NCBI RefSeq assembly: GCF_005281615.1
Contig: NZ_SZZM01000001.1
Location: 248,272 to 312,271, forward strand
Length of the DNA: 64,000 bases
From: Rhodoligotrophos defluvii
GTDB taxonomy: Bacteria > Pseudomonadota > Alphaproteobacteria > Rhizobiales > Im1
Direction of reading: 5' to 3'
The notes under the pieces are model-generated. The model did no database searches, had not been told where the DNA came from, and saw only the letters and a program-made list of their open reading frames with translations. Below are positions 36,110 through 45,034 of this stretch, in pieces (position 1 is the stretch's first letter; each line of letters opens with the position of its first letter). The position numbers and the translations under genes were made by a program.

Positions 36110-38482
36110 ATGAGCCCATTCCGGATGAGATCTTCACTCGAACCGTCCGACCGTGATCCTGTCATGGGCGGCCAGCATGGTCGTGGTCGGCGTCACGCCG
36201 ACAGCGGCCAATCCGAGCCAGCAACAGCGGACTTCTCCTTCGTCCGCGGCATGCTTGCGCACCATTCCCTGCAAACCGACCCCCTGCTCGTCACCCATGG
36301 CAAGACAGGTCTCGTGATCGGGACCGCCCAGGCAGACGAGCTCAGCGTTCCGCCGAGCAGATACTCACCGGACCTGGTCTATGTCTTCGCGGGCCTGGGC
36401 GGCAATGACAGCATTTTCGGCACGCCTGGAACCGATTATGTCGTGCATGTCCCAGGCCAGGCCGAGGGCGTCAAGGACGTGCATCGTTTCGAGCCCGGAA
36501 AGGACAAGTTCACGACCATCAGCAATACGCCCATCCAGGTGGCGGAAACCGTCTCGCCCGATGGATTCACCGGCGAGCCCGGGTGCTGGTCTTACAAGCG
36601 AATCTCGAAAACCGAGGCCAGCCCCATTCTGTGGGCCGTCGGCTATGATGCAGATGGTGACCGCGCACCGGAGTTCGTCGCCGTTCTCGATGCGGCCTCC
36701 ATCGGGCCCGACGACTTCCTCCTCAACAAGCCACACTTCTCCGCCGAGGGCGCCCTCACCTACGATTTCCTCGATGCGATCCAGGGAAAGCTTCGGACGA
36801 CGATCGGCCTCTACAAGCATGAGCGCGCCCCGCAGGTCTCCGAGGCGGACTCTCATGTGCTGGTTCTAGGACCCAGCAGCAGCAGCCGGCCCGAGTTCGC
36901 GCATTACCCCGATCTTTCCAGCGTCAGTCCCGAAAAGCCACGGATCTTCGTCCTGATGGACAGGATCTATCGGGTCGACGCCACCGACAGACCGGACGTC
37001 TTCCTGCTCGCGGCGGGCGAGAGCGGGCCCACATCCAGCATGATCGTCCGCGGCTTCGAGGCGGGAACGGACAAGATCGCGCTGCTCGATCTCGATGGGT
37101 TGAATGCGCCTCAATCGGTGGTCGAAGGCAAGTTCACGGGCACCGCGGCCCAATGGCGGTTCACGCCGTCGCTGCTCATTCCGAACGAGTGGTGGCTGGA
37201 ATATGACCGGGACGGAGACCGCAAGGCTGATTATGGGGCCAGGGTGCACTCCCCCTTCAAGCCGTTGACCAAGGGCGACTTTCTGCTGGGAGCGGCGGAG
37301 CATGTTCGGCAGTCGGCGCCCACTTATGACGAGTTGGACGAGATGCGAGGGCAGGTTCGCACCTACATCCAGCTCTACAAGGACGCGCGGCTGCCGCAGG
37401 TCATGGAAGATGAAGGCGGTGTGCTGGTTTTCGGCCCGAGAGCGATGGATCATCGGGACACGGACGAGGAACCGGACCTCTCGTCAGCCACACCTGGCAA
37501 GCCGCGGACTTTCATCGCGGTGGATTCCCAGCTGCGGGTCGCCGCGACCGAGGAGCGCGAGACTTTCGTCATCGCGGCGGGTGAGAGCGAGCTCGACTAC
37601 GACATCATGATGATCTCGGGTTTCCAGCCCGGCTATGACAAGCTTGCGCTGCTCGATATGGACGGCTTGCCGCATGCGCAGACGGCTGTGGAGAGCTATT
37701 ACCTTACGGGCACGGCGGCACAATGGTCCTTTTACAAGCTTCACGACCGGCAGAATACCTGGCGCGTCGAATACGATGTCGACGGTGACGGCGAGTCGGA
37801 GTTCGACATGACAGTGAGCACCGCCGATGGTGCCCTGACCGCGAACGACTTCCTGCTCGCCAACGGCGCGAATGAACCGGTTCGCAGCGAATATTCCCCG
37901 CCCAGCCTGGCGCAACGCCTCGAGCAGGATATTCCTGCCATGATGGAGAATGTCGCCGAGCACCTCGACCGGCCGGGCTTGCTGGCCCGCGAGCTCCCCA
38001 ACACCGTGCTGATCTTCGGTGCGGATGCGCAGGCCTTGAGTTCGCTGCCCGCGCCTCTCGAGACGGATACGAAGCCGACCGTATTCATCGCGTCCAGCAA
38101 AACGCAGTATGTCCTGGCGAGTGAAAACCCGGATGTCATCGCCCATTTCGCCGGCTATAGCGGGGCCGTGATCGCGGTCGGTGAGATGGAGACGGGCGTC
38201 GACAAGTTTGCAGTTCTCGGAGAAGGAAGCCCCCAATCCGTGCGGCGCGGGACAACCTTCGAGAGGCCGCACGAGTGGATCTATGAAGCCTATACGGCCG
38301 ACCAAATCGACGGGATGCCAGATTTGAGACATCGCCTGGTCGATCCCGATCGGTCTGACGACCCGAACAAAAAATACTGGATCGTAAAATATAACGGCGA
38401 TGACGACCTCGAAGCAGACGTCACTTATCTGGTGTTGGGATGCGACAGCATTAACCAGAACGACTTCCTGCTGAACGTATGA
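36110..38482 (+). CDS. Large modular protein with four calcium-loop modules, probable type I secretion substrate
   Basis: 790 residues, no N-terminal signal. Four modules of about 180-200 residues each run: a strand-rich part, GFxxGxDK, a D-x-D-x-D-G-type loop and DFLL. The loops are DADGDRAPEF, DRDGDRKADY, DVDGDGESEF and a weaker NGDDDLEAD. An RTX-like stretch GGNDSIFGTPGTD lies near residue 100. The modules resemble the serralysin M10-C/RTX region, and the protein ends DFLLNV, similar to the Asp-plus-hydrophobic C-terminal signal of type I substrates. No catalytic domain was recognised. Start uncertain: no good Shine-Dalgarno precedes 36110. Confidence 0.75.
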   Translation: MSPFRMRSSLEPSDRDPVMGGQHGRGRRHADSGQSEPATADFSFVRGMLAHHSLQTDPLLVTHGKTGLVIGTAQADELSVPPSRYSPDLVYVFAGLGGNDSIFGTPGTDYVVHVPGQAEGVKDVHRFEPGKDKFTTISNTPIQVAETVSPDGFTGEPGCWSYKRISKTEASPILWAVGYDADGDRAPEFVAVLDAASIGPDDFLLNKPHFSAEGALTYDFLDAIQGKLRTTIGLYKHERAPQVSEADSHVLVLGPSSSSRPEFAHYPDLSSVSPEKPRIFVLMDRIYRVDATDRPDVFLLAAGESGPTSSMIVRGFEAGTDKIALLDLDGLNAPQSVVEGKFTGTAAQWRFTPSLLIPNEWWLEYDRDGDRKADYGARVHSPFKPLTKGDFLLGAAEHVRQSAPTYDELDEMRGQVRTYIQLYKDARLPQVMEDEGGVLVFGPRAMDHRDTDEEPDLSSATPGKPRTFIAVDSQLRVAATEERETFVIAAGESELDYDIMMISGFQPGYDKLALLDMDGLPHAQTAVESYYLTGTAAQWSFYKLHDRQNTWRVEYDVDGDGESEFDMTVSTADGALTANDFLLANGANEPVRSEYSPPSLAQRLEQDIPAMMENVAEHLDRPGLLARELPNTVLIFGADAQALSSLPAPLETDTKPTVFIASSKTQYVLASENPDVIAHFAGYSGAVIAVGEMETGVDKFAVLGEGSPQSVRRGTTFERPHEWIYEAYTADQIDGMPDLRHRLVDPDRSDDPNKKYWIVKYNGDDDLEADVTYLVLGCDSINQNDFLLNV

Positions 38483-38492
38483 ACCGAGGCTG

Positions 38493-38533
38493 AGCCGGCC
38501 AGACAGGCGCGGGCGCCGACCATCCGGCCGGCT
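38493..38533 (+). terminator. Possible terminator hairpin
   Basis: An 8-bp stem AGCCGGCC/GGCCGGCT encloses a 25-nt loop starting 11 bp after the stop of the large modular gene. A weak TTCATT follows. Moderate evidence only. Confidence 0.35.
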
Positions 38534-38607
38534 TCATTATGCGTTCATTCTTGCAGCAGCATTATCACGGACGTGCAACCTCCCGGTTGCGTCAAAGGAA
38601 CGTCCGA

Positions 38608-39063
38608 ATGCTGAAATCAACATGGCTCGCCATCAGCCTGGCTGCTGCGATGGCCGGTGGGCTGCCCGCGACGGAGGCGAATGCTTCCGTAGCCACCGCA
38701 AGCGCCCTCACCCGTGACATGGGCGCGATCGAACCCAAGGCCTCGGCCGACCTGAGGCTGGTCCAGTTCTATTACGACCCCTATCGCTTCGGGCCGCGCT
38801 ACCTCTATCCCCGCCCGGGCTACCGATATCGCTATGGCGGCTACTATTATCGCGTGCCGTGGTGGGAGCGGCCGCCCGTCGTCATTCCAGCTCCGCCACC
38901 GCCGGTCTATTACGGCCGCCCTGTACCGCCACCTCCGCCGGTCTATGGCGTTGGCAATGCACATGTTCGCTGGTGTCTCAACCGTTACCGGTCCTACGAT
39001 CCCGGCAGCAACACCTTCGTCGGGTACGACGGCCGGCGCCGCCCCTGTGTCAGCCCCTACTGA
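38608..39063 (+). CDS. BA14K family secreted protein
   Basis: 151 residues: a signal peptide (1-~28), a Tyr/Pro/Arg-rich middle (YRFGPRYLYPRPGYRYRYGG), a proline-rich stretch, and the BA14K signature with HVRWCLNRYRSYDPGSNTFVG and a second cysteine in RRPCVSPY. BA14K is a lectin-like immunoreactive protein family of Hyphomicrobiales. AAAGGAA lies before the ATG at 38608, and the signal peptide begins there. Confidence 0.87.
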   Translation: MLKSTWLAISLAAAMAGGLPATEANASVATASALTRDMGAIEPKASADLRLVQFYYDPYRFGPRYLYPRPGYRYRYGGYYYRVPWWERPPVVIPAPPPPVYYGRPVPPPPPVYGVGNAHVRWCLNRYRSYDPGSNTFVGYDGRRRPCVSPY

Positions 39064-39252
39064 GACCGTGAGGCGACAGGATCCCGCCTCGCGCATCCCC
39101 AAATGGCACATCCAGGGCAGCGGGCTGTGCCGACATCTCGGCTTGTGCAACCCGCAATGGGCCAAGTTCGTTGGTTTTTCAAGGTATGGGCCGCAGATCA
39201 TGCGACTGGCAACACGTTCTCTTCCGCCAGGTGAACCCCTGGAGGCCTGCTT

Positions 39253-40059
39253 ATGAAACTCAAGATCATCATCCTCATGGCCGTGACGGCGCTCGCGGTG
39301 TTTGCGCATGGCGACGAAGCCCGCGCCGCCAATGGCTACACGACCGGCACGGTCAATATGCGCGCGGGGCCTGGCACCGACTATCCCCGGGTGGCGACGG
39401 TGCCGGAAGGCAGCCCGGTCACCATTCACGGCTGCACGGCCGGCTATCGGTGGTGCGATACGTCCTGGCGGAACCAGCGCGGCTGGATTTCCGCCAACTA
39501 CCTCAATTGGGCGAGCTATCGCGGCCGATCCGTCTACTTGCCGAACTATGCCGGGGTGATCGGCGTTCCGGTCATCGGCTTCTATTTCGACGACTACTGG
39601 TACGACTATTACCGGTATCGGCCGTGGTACAAGCATCGGCACCGGTGGCATCACCGGCCGCCGCATCATCATCCCGGGAAGCCGGGAAGGCCTGGGAGAC
39701 CCGGAAAACCCGGTAAGCCCGACCGGCCGGATTGGCCGGATCGCCCCGGCAAGCCTGGAAAGCCCGACAGACCCAGCCGCCTGGACAGGCCCAACCGTCC
39801 GGACTGGCCGCCGGTCAGGCCAGGGATAAACCGGCCCGATCGGCCGAGCAGAATGGGAAGACCCAACCGGCCGGATCGGTCGCCCGCGGTGAGGGTTCCC
39901 CGCAACAGCGATGTCCGGGTGGTGCCGCGCGTCTCGCCGCCCCAGGTCAACCGGCCCGCGCCACGGCTCGATACACCGCGGCCAATGCCGCAGATGAGCC
40001 GGCCCTCGATGAGGGGTGGTGGCGGTGGGGGCGGCGGCGAGTGGCGGCGAATTCCGTAA
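39253..40059 (+). CDS. Secreted SH3b protein with a Pro/Arg/Lys-rich repeat tail
   Basis: 268 residues: a signal peptide (1-~26), an SH3b domain (VNMRAGPGTDYPRVATVPEG, RWCDTSW, GWISANYL), a Tyr/Trp/His patch, then a long basic tail of GKPGKPDRP-type units ending in a glycine run. CCTGGAGG precedes the ATG. The SH3b domain probably targets cell-wall peptides, and the collagen-like basic tail may bind polyanions. The cellular role is unknown. Confidence 0.85.
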   Translation: MKLKIIILMAVTALAVFAHGDEARAANGYTTGTVNMRAGPGTDYPRVATVPEGSPVTIHGCTAGYRWCDTSWRNQRGWISANYLNWASYRGRSVYLPNYAGVIGVPVIGFYFDDYWYDYYRYRPWYKHRHRWHHRPPHHHPGKPGRPGRPGKPGKPDRPDWPDRPGKPGKPDRPSRLDRPNRPDWPPVRPGINRPDRPSRMGRPNRPDRSPAVRVPRNSDVRVVPRVSPPQVNRPAPRLDTPRPMPQMSRPSMRGGGGGGGGEWRRIP

Positions 40060-40118
40060 CGTCCCACAGCTTGCTATAATAACCGACCGAAACTGGGGGC
40101 CCCTGCGTGGGGCCTCTT
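40052..40118 (+). promoter_or_regulatory. Possible promoter and leader hairpin of rlmJ
   Basis: TATAAT at 40075-40080 is an ideal -10 box, with a poor -35 (TTCCGT at 40052-40057) 17 bp upstream. A GGCCCC/GGGGCC hairpin at 40098-40114 followed by TCTTCCTTGTTT lies just downstream. It may end the SH3b transcript or form the leader of rlmJ. Both readings are tentative. Confidence 0.3.
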
Positions 40119-40138
40119 CCTTGTTTGTCCATGCGCCC

Positions 40139-40882
40139 ATGCTTTCCTATCAGCACGGCTATCACGCGGGCGGCCCCGCGGATGTTCACAAGCACGCCGC
40201 GTTGGCCCGCATGCTCGATAAGGTCGCGCGTGAGCGGATGCCTTGCACCTATGTGGAAACGCATGCCGGCCGCGGCCTTTACAGCCTGAACAGCCCCGAA
40301 GCGCGCAAAACCGGAGAAGCGGAGCGCGGCATTCTCGCCCGGCTGCGCGAGGGCGCGAAACTGCCTGAGCCTTACCGGCGGGCAATCCGGATGACGCGCG
40401 CGGCATACGGCCCGAATGCCTATCCCGGATCGCCCATGATCGCGCGCCTGATCCTGCGGCCGATCGACCATCTGCATCTGATGGAGCTCCACCCGCAGGA
40501 GTTCGCAGCGCTTCGGCAAAGCGTCGCCGGCCCGGGCATTCGCGTTCTGCGGCAGGATGGGCTGGATGCAGCCTTGGCCCTTCTGCCGCCCCGGCAAGGC
40601 AGCGGCTTTCTCTTCATCGACCCGAGCTATGAGGTGAAGGCGGAATACGCCGCCGTTGCCAGCTTCGTTCAGAAGGTGATTGCCCGCTGGCCCGATGCCC
40701 GCCTGCTGCTGTGGTATCCGATCCTGGAACAGGGACTACACGAATTAATGATCGAGAAGCTGGAGCGGATGCGCTTGCCCGGCCATGAGCATGATCGGGT
40801 TTATTTTCCCGCAGAAATCTCGCCCCGCCTGCGCGGCAGTGGCTTGATCGGGCTGAACATGCCGCAGGATCTCTCGATGTAG
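40139..40882 (+). CDS. rlmJ: 23S rRNA (adenine(2030)-N6)-methyltransferase RlmJ
   Basis: 247 residues. It starts MLSYQHGYHAGGPADVHKH, the conserved RlmJ beginning that settles the start. The SAM-binding region contains YVETHAGRGLYSL, and the catalytic motif is FLFIDPSYEVK, with DPSY where E. coli has DPPY. It methylates A2030 of 23S rRNA. The length fits the family. It is a single gene between the SH3b gene and slt. Confidence 0.94.
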   Translation: MLSYQHGYHAGGPADVHKHAALARMLDKVARERMPCTYVETHAGRGLYSLNSPEARKTGEAERGILARLREGAKLPEPYRRAIRMTRAAYGPNAYPGSPMIARLILRPIDHLHLMELHPQEFAALRQSVAGPGIRVLRQDGLDAALALLPPRQGSGFLFIDPSYEVKAEYAAVASFVQKVIARWPDARLLLWYPILEQGLHELMIEKLERMRLPGHEHDRVYFPAEISPRLRGSGLIGLNMPQDLSM

Positions 40883-41057
40883 CTGGGGCCCGCTGCCCTA
40901 TTTCAGTCGAATTACGCTACTAAGGCACGCGCCCTGTCATTTTGATCGCTTTAATGTTACGATAACCTTGGGTCGACTTGGCACGGCAGCGGGCAGCAGC
41001 GGGAGTGCTGGGGCTTGCTCCTGAGGTTTCCGTCCGCGAGGAGGGGGTTTCGTCAGT

Positions 41058-43196
41058 ATGGTGTTGCGCGCGTGTCTGCTCCGCGCTTGTAATGGTGGCG
41101 TCGTTGCCGGCATTGCAGTGGGAATTCTGGTCTCGGCCGGTGTGAGTCCGGCTCCGGCTCAGCCGGCCGCCGAGGTCCGTCTGCTCAATCCTGCGATTTA
41201 CCGTCCCGCGGAGATCACGCCCGAGGTCGCGCGGGTCAAGGCTGTGGGTGACATCCTCAGCGACAACTACGACAGCGCACGTGTTTATGCCGGCATCGCA
41301 AATGACAGTGCGATCACCGCATTGCTCGACTGGCGCGAGACCATGTTCGCCGGCGATGAAAGCGCGTTTGACCGCATCAGCGCCTTCGTGGCGAAACATC
41401 CGGACTGGCCGGCCAGCGAGCGCATGCGGGCCCAGGCAGAGCGTTCCCTGCGAAAATGGCCGCGGCCGGCGGAGATGGTACTTGCCTATTTCGAGCTGGA
41501 GCCGCCAATCACCGTCAGCGGCAAGCTCGCCCTGGCTGCGGCCCTCAGACAAGCTGGGCGCATGGGGGAAGCCACCGATCTCGTCCGGACGCTTTGGCAG
41601 GAGGAGGAGCTTTCCGCTTCCCTGGAAGACGAGGTCCTCAAGGATTATGGCGCGGTGCTGACGGCCGACGAGCACAAGGCCCGCCTGGCCCAGCGGATCT
41701 ATGACCGGGATCTGCCCGGGGCGCTGCGTGCCGCCAAGCGGCTCGATGGCAATGCCGAGACGTTCGCCAAGGCCGCCATCAGCCTCGCCAAGGGGCATCG
41801 GGAAGGCTTCAAGCTTTACGAGAAGCTGCCGGAGAGCGCCAAGAACCAGCTTCCCATGCGCTATGCGCTGACGCGCTATTATCGGCTGACCGACAAGGAG
41901 GCGCTTGCGCGCAAAGTTGCCCTTTCGGCCAAGCCGGGGACAGGCAAGGACGACAATCCGGGAGCTTGGTGGGAGGAAAAGCGGATCCTGGTTCGCGACG
42001 CCCTGGGCGAGAGGCGGGAGGAGCTCTACCGCCAGGCCTATGAGCTCGCCAGCAGCCACGGCAACGACGCCGGCCTTCCCTTCGTGGAGGGCGAGTTCCT
42101 GTCCGGGTGGATCGCTCTGCGGTTCCTGAAGGAGCCGGAACGGGCGCTGCCGCATTTCAAGGCGCTGGCGGCCGGCAATCCCCGGCCGGTCAACATCTCA
42201 CAAGGTGAATATTGGGCGGGACGCAGCTACGACGCGTTGGGACAGCCTGCCGAGGCCTTGAAGCATTACCGGCGGGCAGGCGCGCATCCCACCACCTTCT
42301 ATGGCCAGTTGGCGCGCGATCGTCTGGGCTGGCCCCGCGTGCCCGACAGCATCGTGAATGGCGGCCATCCCCGTCTCGACGCCCTGGTCTCGCTGGAGAA
42401 CAGCGATCTGTTCCGCGCGACGCGCCTGATCGCCGCCGCCGGCCGCAGCGACGTCCTGCCGATGTTCCTGCAGGCCGTGATGCGGCAGACGACGACCAAC
42501 GAACAGAAGGCCGCGTTTGTCCATTGGGTCTCGCGCATGGGCTGGCCGCATTACGCCCTGCGCCTGGCCAAGGCGGTGAGCATCGAGGGCGTCGACCTCG
42601 GGCAGCAGGCGTTTCCCGCTCCGGTGTTCCACCACGAGCCCCTTACGGAACAGCCGGAAATCGCCCTGATCTACGGCGTGATCCGTCAGGAAAGCGAGTT
42701 CAACCCAAAGGCCGAGAGTCATGCTGGCGCGCGCGGCCTGATGCAGATCATGCCGAAGACGGCGCGAGGTCTCAGCCGCAATTACCAGACGGTCTATGAC
42801 CTCACTCGGCTGGTGAGCGATCCCGACTACAACGTGCAGCTCGGCTCCGCGCTGCTGCATGAGCTTCTGAACACGTTCGATGGGGTCTATGCGCTGGCGA
42901 TCGCCGCCTATAACGCGGGGCCGGCGCCGGTCTATCGGTGGATGGAGCAGCATGGCGATCCCCGCAAGGGCGAGGTGGACCTGCTCGACTGGATCGAGAT
43001 GATCCCCTATACGGAAACGCGCAACTACGTGAAGCGGGTCATGGAGAACATGAACGTCTACAGAGCCCACTTCAGGAAAGAGGAACCCGACACGCTGTTC
43101 GTAGGCTTGCAGCGGAGCCTGAAGGGTGATCTGCAACGTCAGGCTGGCTGCGAGGTGGTTTCGCACGCGGGGACCGGCGAGAGCGTTTGCCGCTAG
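41058..43196 (+). CDS. slt: Soluble lytic murein transglycosylase
   Basis: 712 residues: a signal peptide (1-~34), a long helical superhelix (~60-540) as in Slt70, and the catalytic SLT domain with glutamate in VIRQESEFNPKAESHAGARG followed by LMQIMPKTAR and AYNAGPAPVYRW. It cleaves glycan strands of peptidoglycan in the periplasm with 1,6-anhydro product formation. GAGGAGGGGG precedes the ATG. Single gene. Confidence 0.93.
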   Translation: MVLRACLLRACNGGVVAGIAVGILVSAGVSPAPAQPAAEVRLLNPAIYRPAEITPEVARVKAVGDILSDNYDSARVYAGIANDSAITALLDWRETMFAGDESAFDRISAFVAKHPDWPASERMRAQAERSLRKWPRPAEMVLAYFELEPPITVSGKLALAAALRQAGRMGEATDLVRTLWQEEELSASLEDEVLKDYGAVLTADEHKARLAQRIYDRDLPGALRAAKRLDGNAETFAKAAISLAKGHREGFKLYEKLPESAKNQLPMRYALTRYYRLTDKEALARKVALSAKPGTGKDDNPGAWWEEKRILVRDALGERREELYRQAYELASSHGNDAGLPFVEGEFLSGWIALRFLKEPERALPHFKALAAGNPRPVNISQGEYWAGRSYDALGQPAEALKHYRRAGAHPTTFYGQLARDRLGWPRVPDSIVNGGHPRLDALVSLENSDLFRATRLIAAAGRSDVLPMFLQAVMRQTTTNEQKAAFVHWVSRMGWPHYALRLAKAVSIEGVDLGQQAFPAPVFHHEPLTEQPEIALIYGVIRQESEFNPKAESHAGARGLMQIMPKTARGLSRNYQTVYDLTRLVSDPDYNVQLGSALLHELLNTFDGVYALAIAAYNAGPAPVYRWMEQHGDPRKGEVDLLDWIEMIPYTETRNYVKRVMENMNVYRAHFRKEEPDTLFVGLQRSLKGDLQRQAGCEVVSHAGTGESVCR

Positions 43197-43385
43197 CATT
43201 TCCGCGCTGGTCAAGCGGGGATAGACGCCTCTTTTCCAGCCGTTTGTATGAGGGCGGTGGCCAGCGTCGGTCAGGACGCTGCCATGCAATCATTGCGGTC
43301 GACAGGACACTTGTGATCGTGTTCCTGTCTTAGGCGCGAATACCTTCCATTTGCCCGGCTCCCCGCCCGAGGCCTGCGCCCTTCG

Positions 43386-44297
43386 ATGTCCCCTCTCCGA
43401 GGCATTCTGCTCAAAATCGCGTCGACCGTGATGTTCACGGCGATGATCTCCTGCATCAAGGCCGTGTCATCGACCATCCCCGCCGGTGAAGCGGTGTTCT
43501 TCCGCTCGTTCTTTGCCCTGGTGCCTATCCTGCCGGTACTGATCTATCGGCGACAGCTGATGACGGCGCTCACCACGCGCCACTATTTCAGCCATTGGAC
43601 GCGCGGGCTGGTCGGTGTCGCGTCCATGGGAACGTGGTTCATCGCCATCGGCCTGCTGCCGCTGCCGGAGGCCTTCGCGCTGGGCTATGCCTCACCGCTG
43701 ATCGCGGTGGTGCTCGCGGTGGTGATGCTCGGCGAGCGGGTGCGCATCTTCCGCTGGGCCGCGGTGATCATCGGCTTCGGCGGGATCGTGCTCGTGGTCT
43801 GGCCCAGCCTGACCCTGCTGCAGTCGGGCCAGCTCGAGTTTCGTGCGGGACTGGGCGCGATATGCGCGCTTGGGTCATCGTTCTTCGCTGCGCTGGCCGT
43901 GATCCTGGTGCGGAAGCTCATCACCATCGAGAAGACGCCGGCCATCGTGCTGCACTTCTCGGTGAATTCATCGCTTCTGGCCTTGCTCACCCTGCCGTTC
44001 GGCTGGGTCTGGCCGACACCCTGGGAAGCCACTTTGCTCGTGCTGGCCGGCTTGCTCGGGGGCATCGGCCAGATTCTGCTCACCGAGTGCTATCGGCATG
44101 CGGACACGTCCACGATTGCGCCCTTCGATTACCTCTCGATGCTCTGGGGCCTGGTGTTCGGCTATGTCCTGTTCGGCGATGTGCCGACCGTCAACGTGCT
44201 CGTGGGCGCCGCGATCATCATTGCGGCGGGCCTTGCCATCGTGCTGCGCGAGCGGCAGCTGGCGCGCGCCAACCACACGCTCACTCAACGGGAGTGA
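43386..44297 (+). CDS. DMT family transporter (EamA domains)
   Basis: 303 residues with ten predicted transmembrane helices in two EamA repeats: the first includes EAVFFRSFFALVPILPV and LPEAFALGYASPLIAVVLAV, the second APFDYLSMLWGLVFGYVLFG. Such drug/metabolite exporters often move amino acids or S-adenosyl compounds. The substrate cannot be read from the context. It converges with the VOC gene 23 bp away. Confidence 0.9.
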   Translation: MSPLRGILLKIASTVMFTAMISCIKAVSSTIPAGEAVFFRSFFALVPILPVLIYRRQLMTALTTRHYFSHWTRGLVGVASMGTWFIAIGLLPLPEAFALGYASPLIAVVLAVVMLGERVRIFRWAAVIIGFGGIVLVVWPSLTLLQSGQLEFRAGLGAICALGSSFFAALAVILVRKLITIEKTPAIVLHFSVNSSLLALLTLPFGWVWPTPWEATLLVLAGLLGGIGQILLTECYRHADTSTIAPFDYLSMLWGLVFGYVLFGDVPTVNVLVGAAIIIAAGLAIVLRERQLARANHTLTQRE

Positions 44298-44320
44298 GCA
44301 TCCCTGGTATCGAAGCGCCC

Positions 44321-44836
44321 TCAAGCCTTCAGAAGGTCGCGCAGGTCAAGGGGCTCGGTCACCATGTTGAGGCTGCCATCGGGGGCGCGTGGCCATTCCG
44401 CCTCTGGCCTATCTCTATAGAGTTCGACGCCGTTCTGGTCGGGATCGCGCAGGTAGAGCGCCTCGCTGACCCCGTGGTCGCTGGCGCCGTCCAGCGGTAT
44501 GCCCGCAGCGATCAGCCGCCTCAGCGCATCGGCCAGCGCCGCCCGGGTGGGATAGAGGATGGCCAGGTGAAACAGACCGGTGCTGCCCCGGGGCGGCGGG
44601 CTGCCGTCGAGGCTCTCCCACGTGTTCAGTCCGATATGGTGGTGATAGCCTCCAGCGGAGACGAAGGCCGCCCGCTCGCCGTAACGCTGGGTCAAGGCGA
44701 AGCCGAGCACGCCGCAGTAGAAGGCCAGAGCGCGGTCGATATTGGCCACCTTGAGATGGACGTGGCCGATGCGGGCACGGGCATCGATCGGGTTGGCCGG
44801 CCGGGCCAGGGGTTCGTCACCGGGCTTGATCGTCAT
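44321..44836 (-). CDS. VOC family (glyoxalase/extradiol dioxygenase-like) protein
   Basis: 171 residues with the paired betaalphabetabetabeta fold: IGHVHLKVANIDRALAFYCG carries the first metal histidine, HHIGLNTW the second region and LRDPDQNGVELY the metal glutamate. It is closest in pattern to CatE-like catechol 2,3-dioxygenases, but catalysis is unproven. GGAG lies 8 nt before the ATG at 44836; the longer start adds an unrelated stretch. Confidence 0.88.
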   Translation of the reverse strand: MTIKPGDEPLARPANPIDARARIGHVHLKVANIDRALAFYCGVLGFALTQRYGERAAFVSAGGYHHHIGLNTWESLDGSPPPRGSTGLFHLAILYPTRAALADALRRLIAAGIPLDGASDHGVSEALYLRDPDQNGVELYRDRPEAEWPRAPDGSLNMVTEPLDLRDLLKA

Positions 44837-45034
44837 GAGCGTTCTCCACGTCCAATCATCGCAACAGCCGCATTCCACAATGCCGCAAGCGCGCGGGCGG
44901 CACCAGGCACTGCAGAGCGGCGATCCGGCGCACGCGCCCCACCGGGTCCGGGTCCTTGTGGCAGCGGCATCATAGGTTTTGACATCGTCTCGGCCCAAAT
45001 TTAGGGTCGCGGCTCATGACTGCGATCGCGACAG

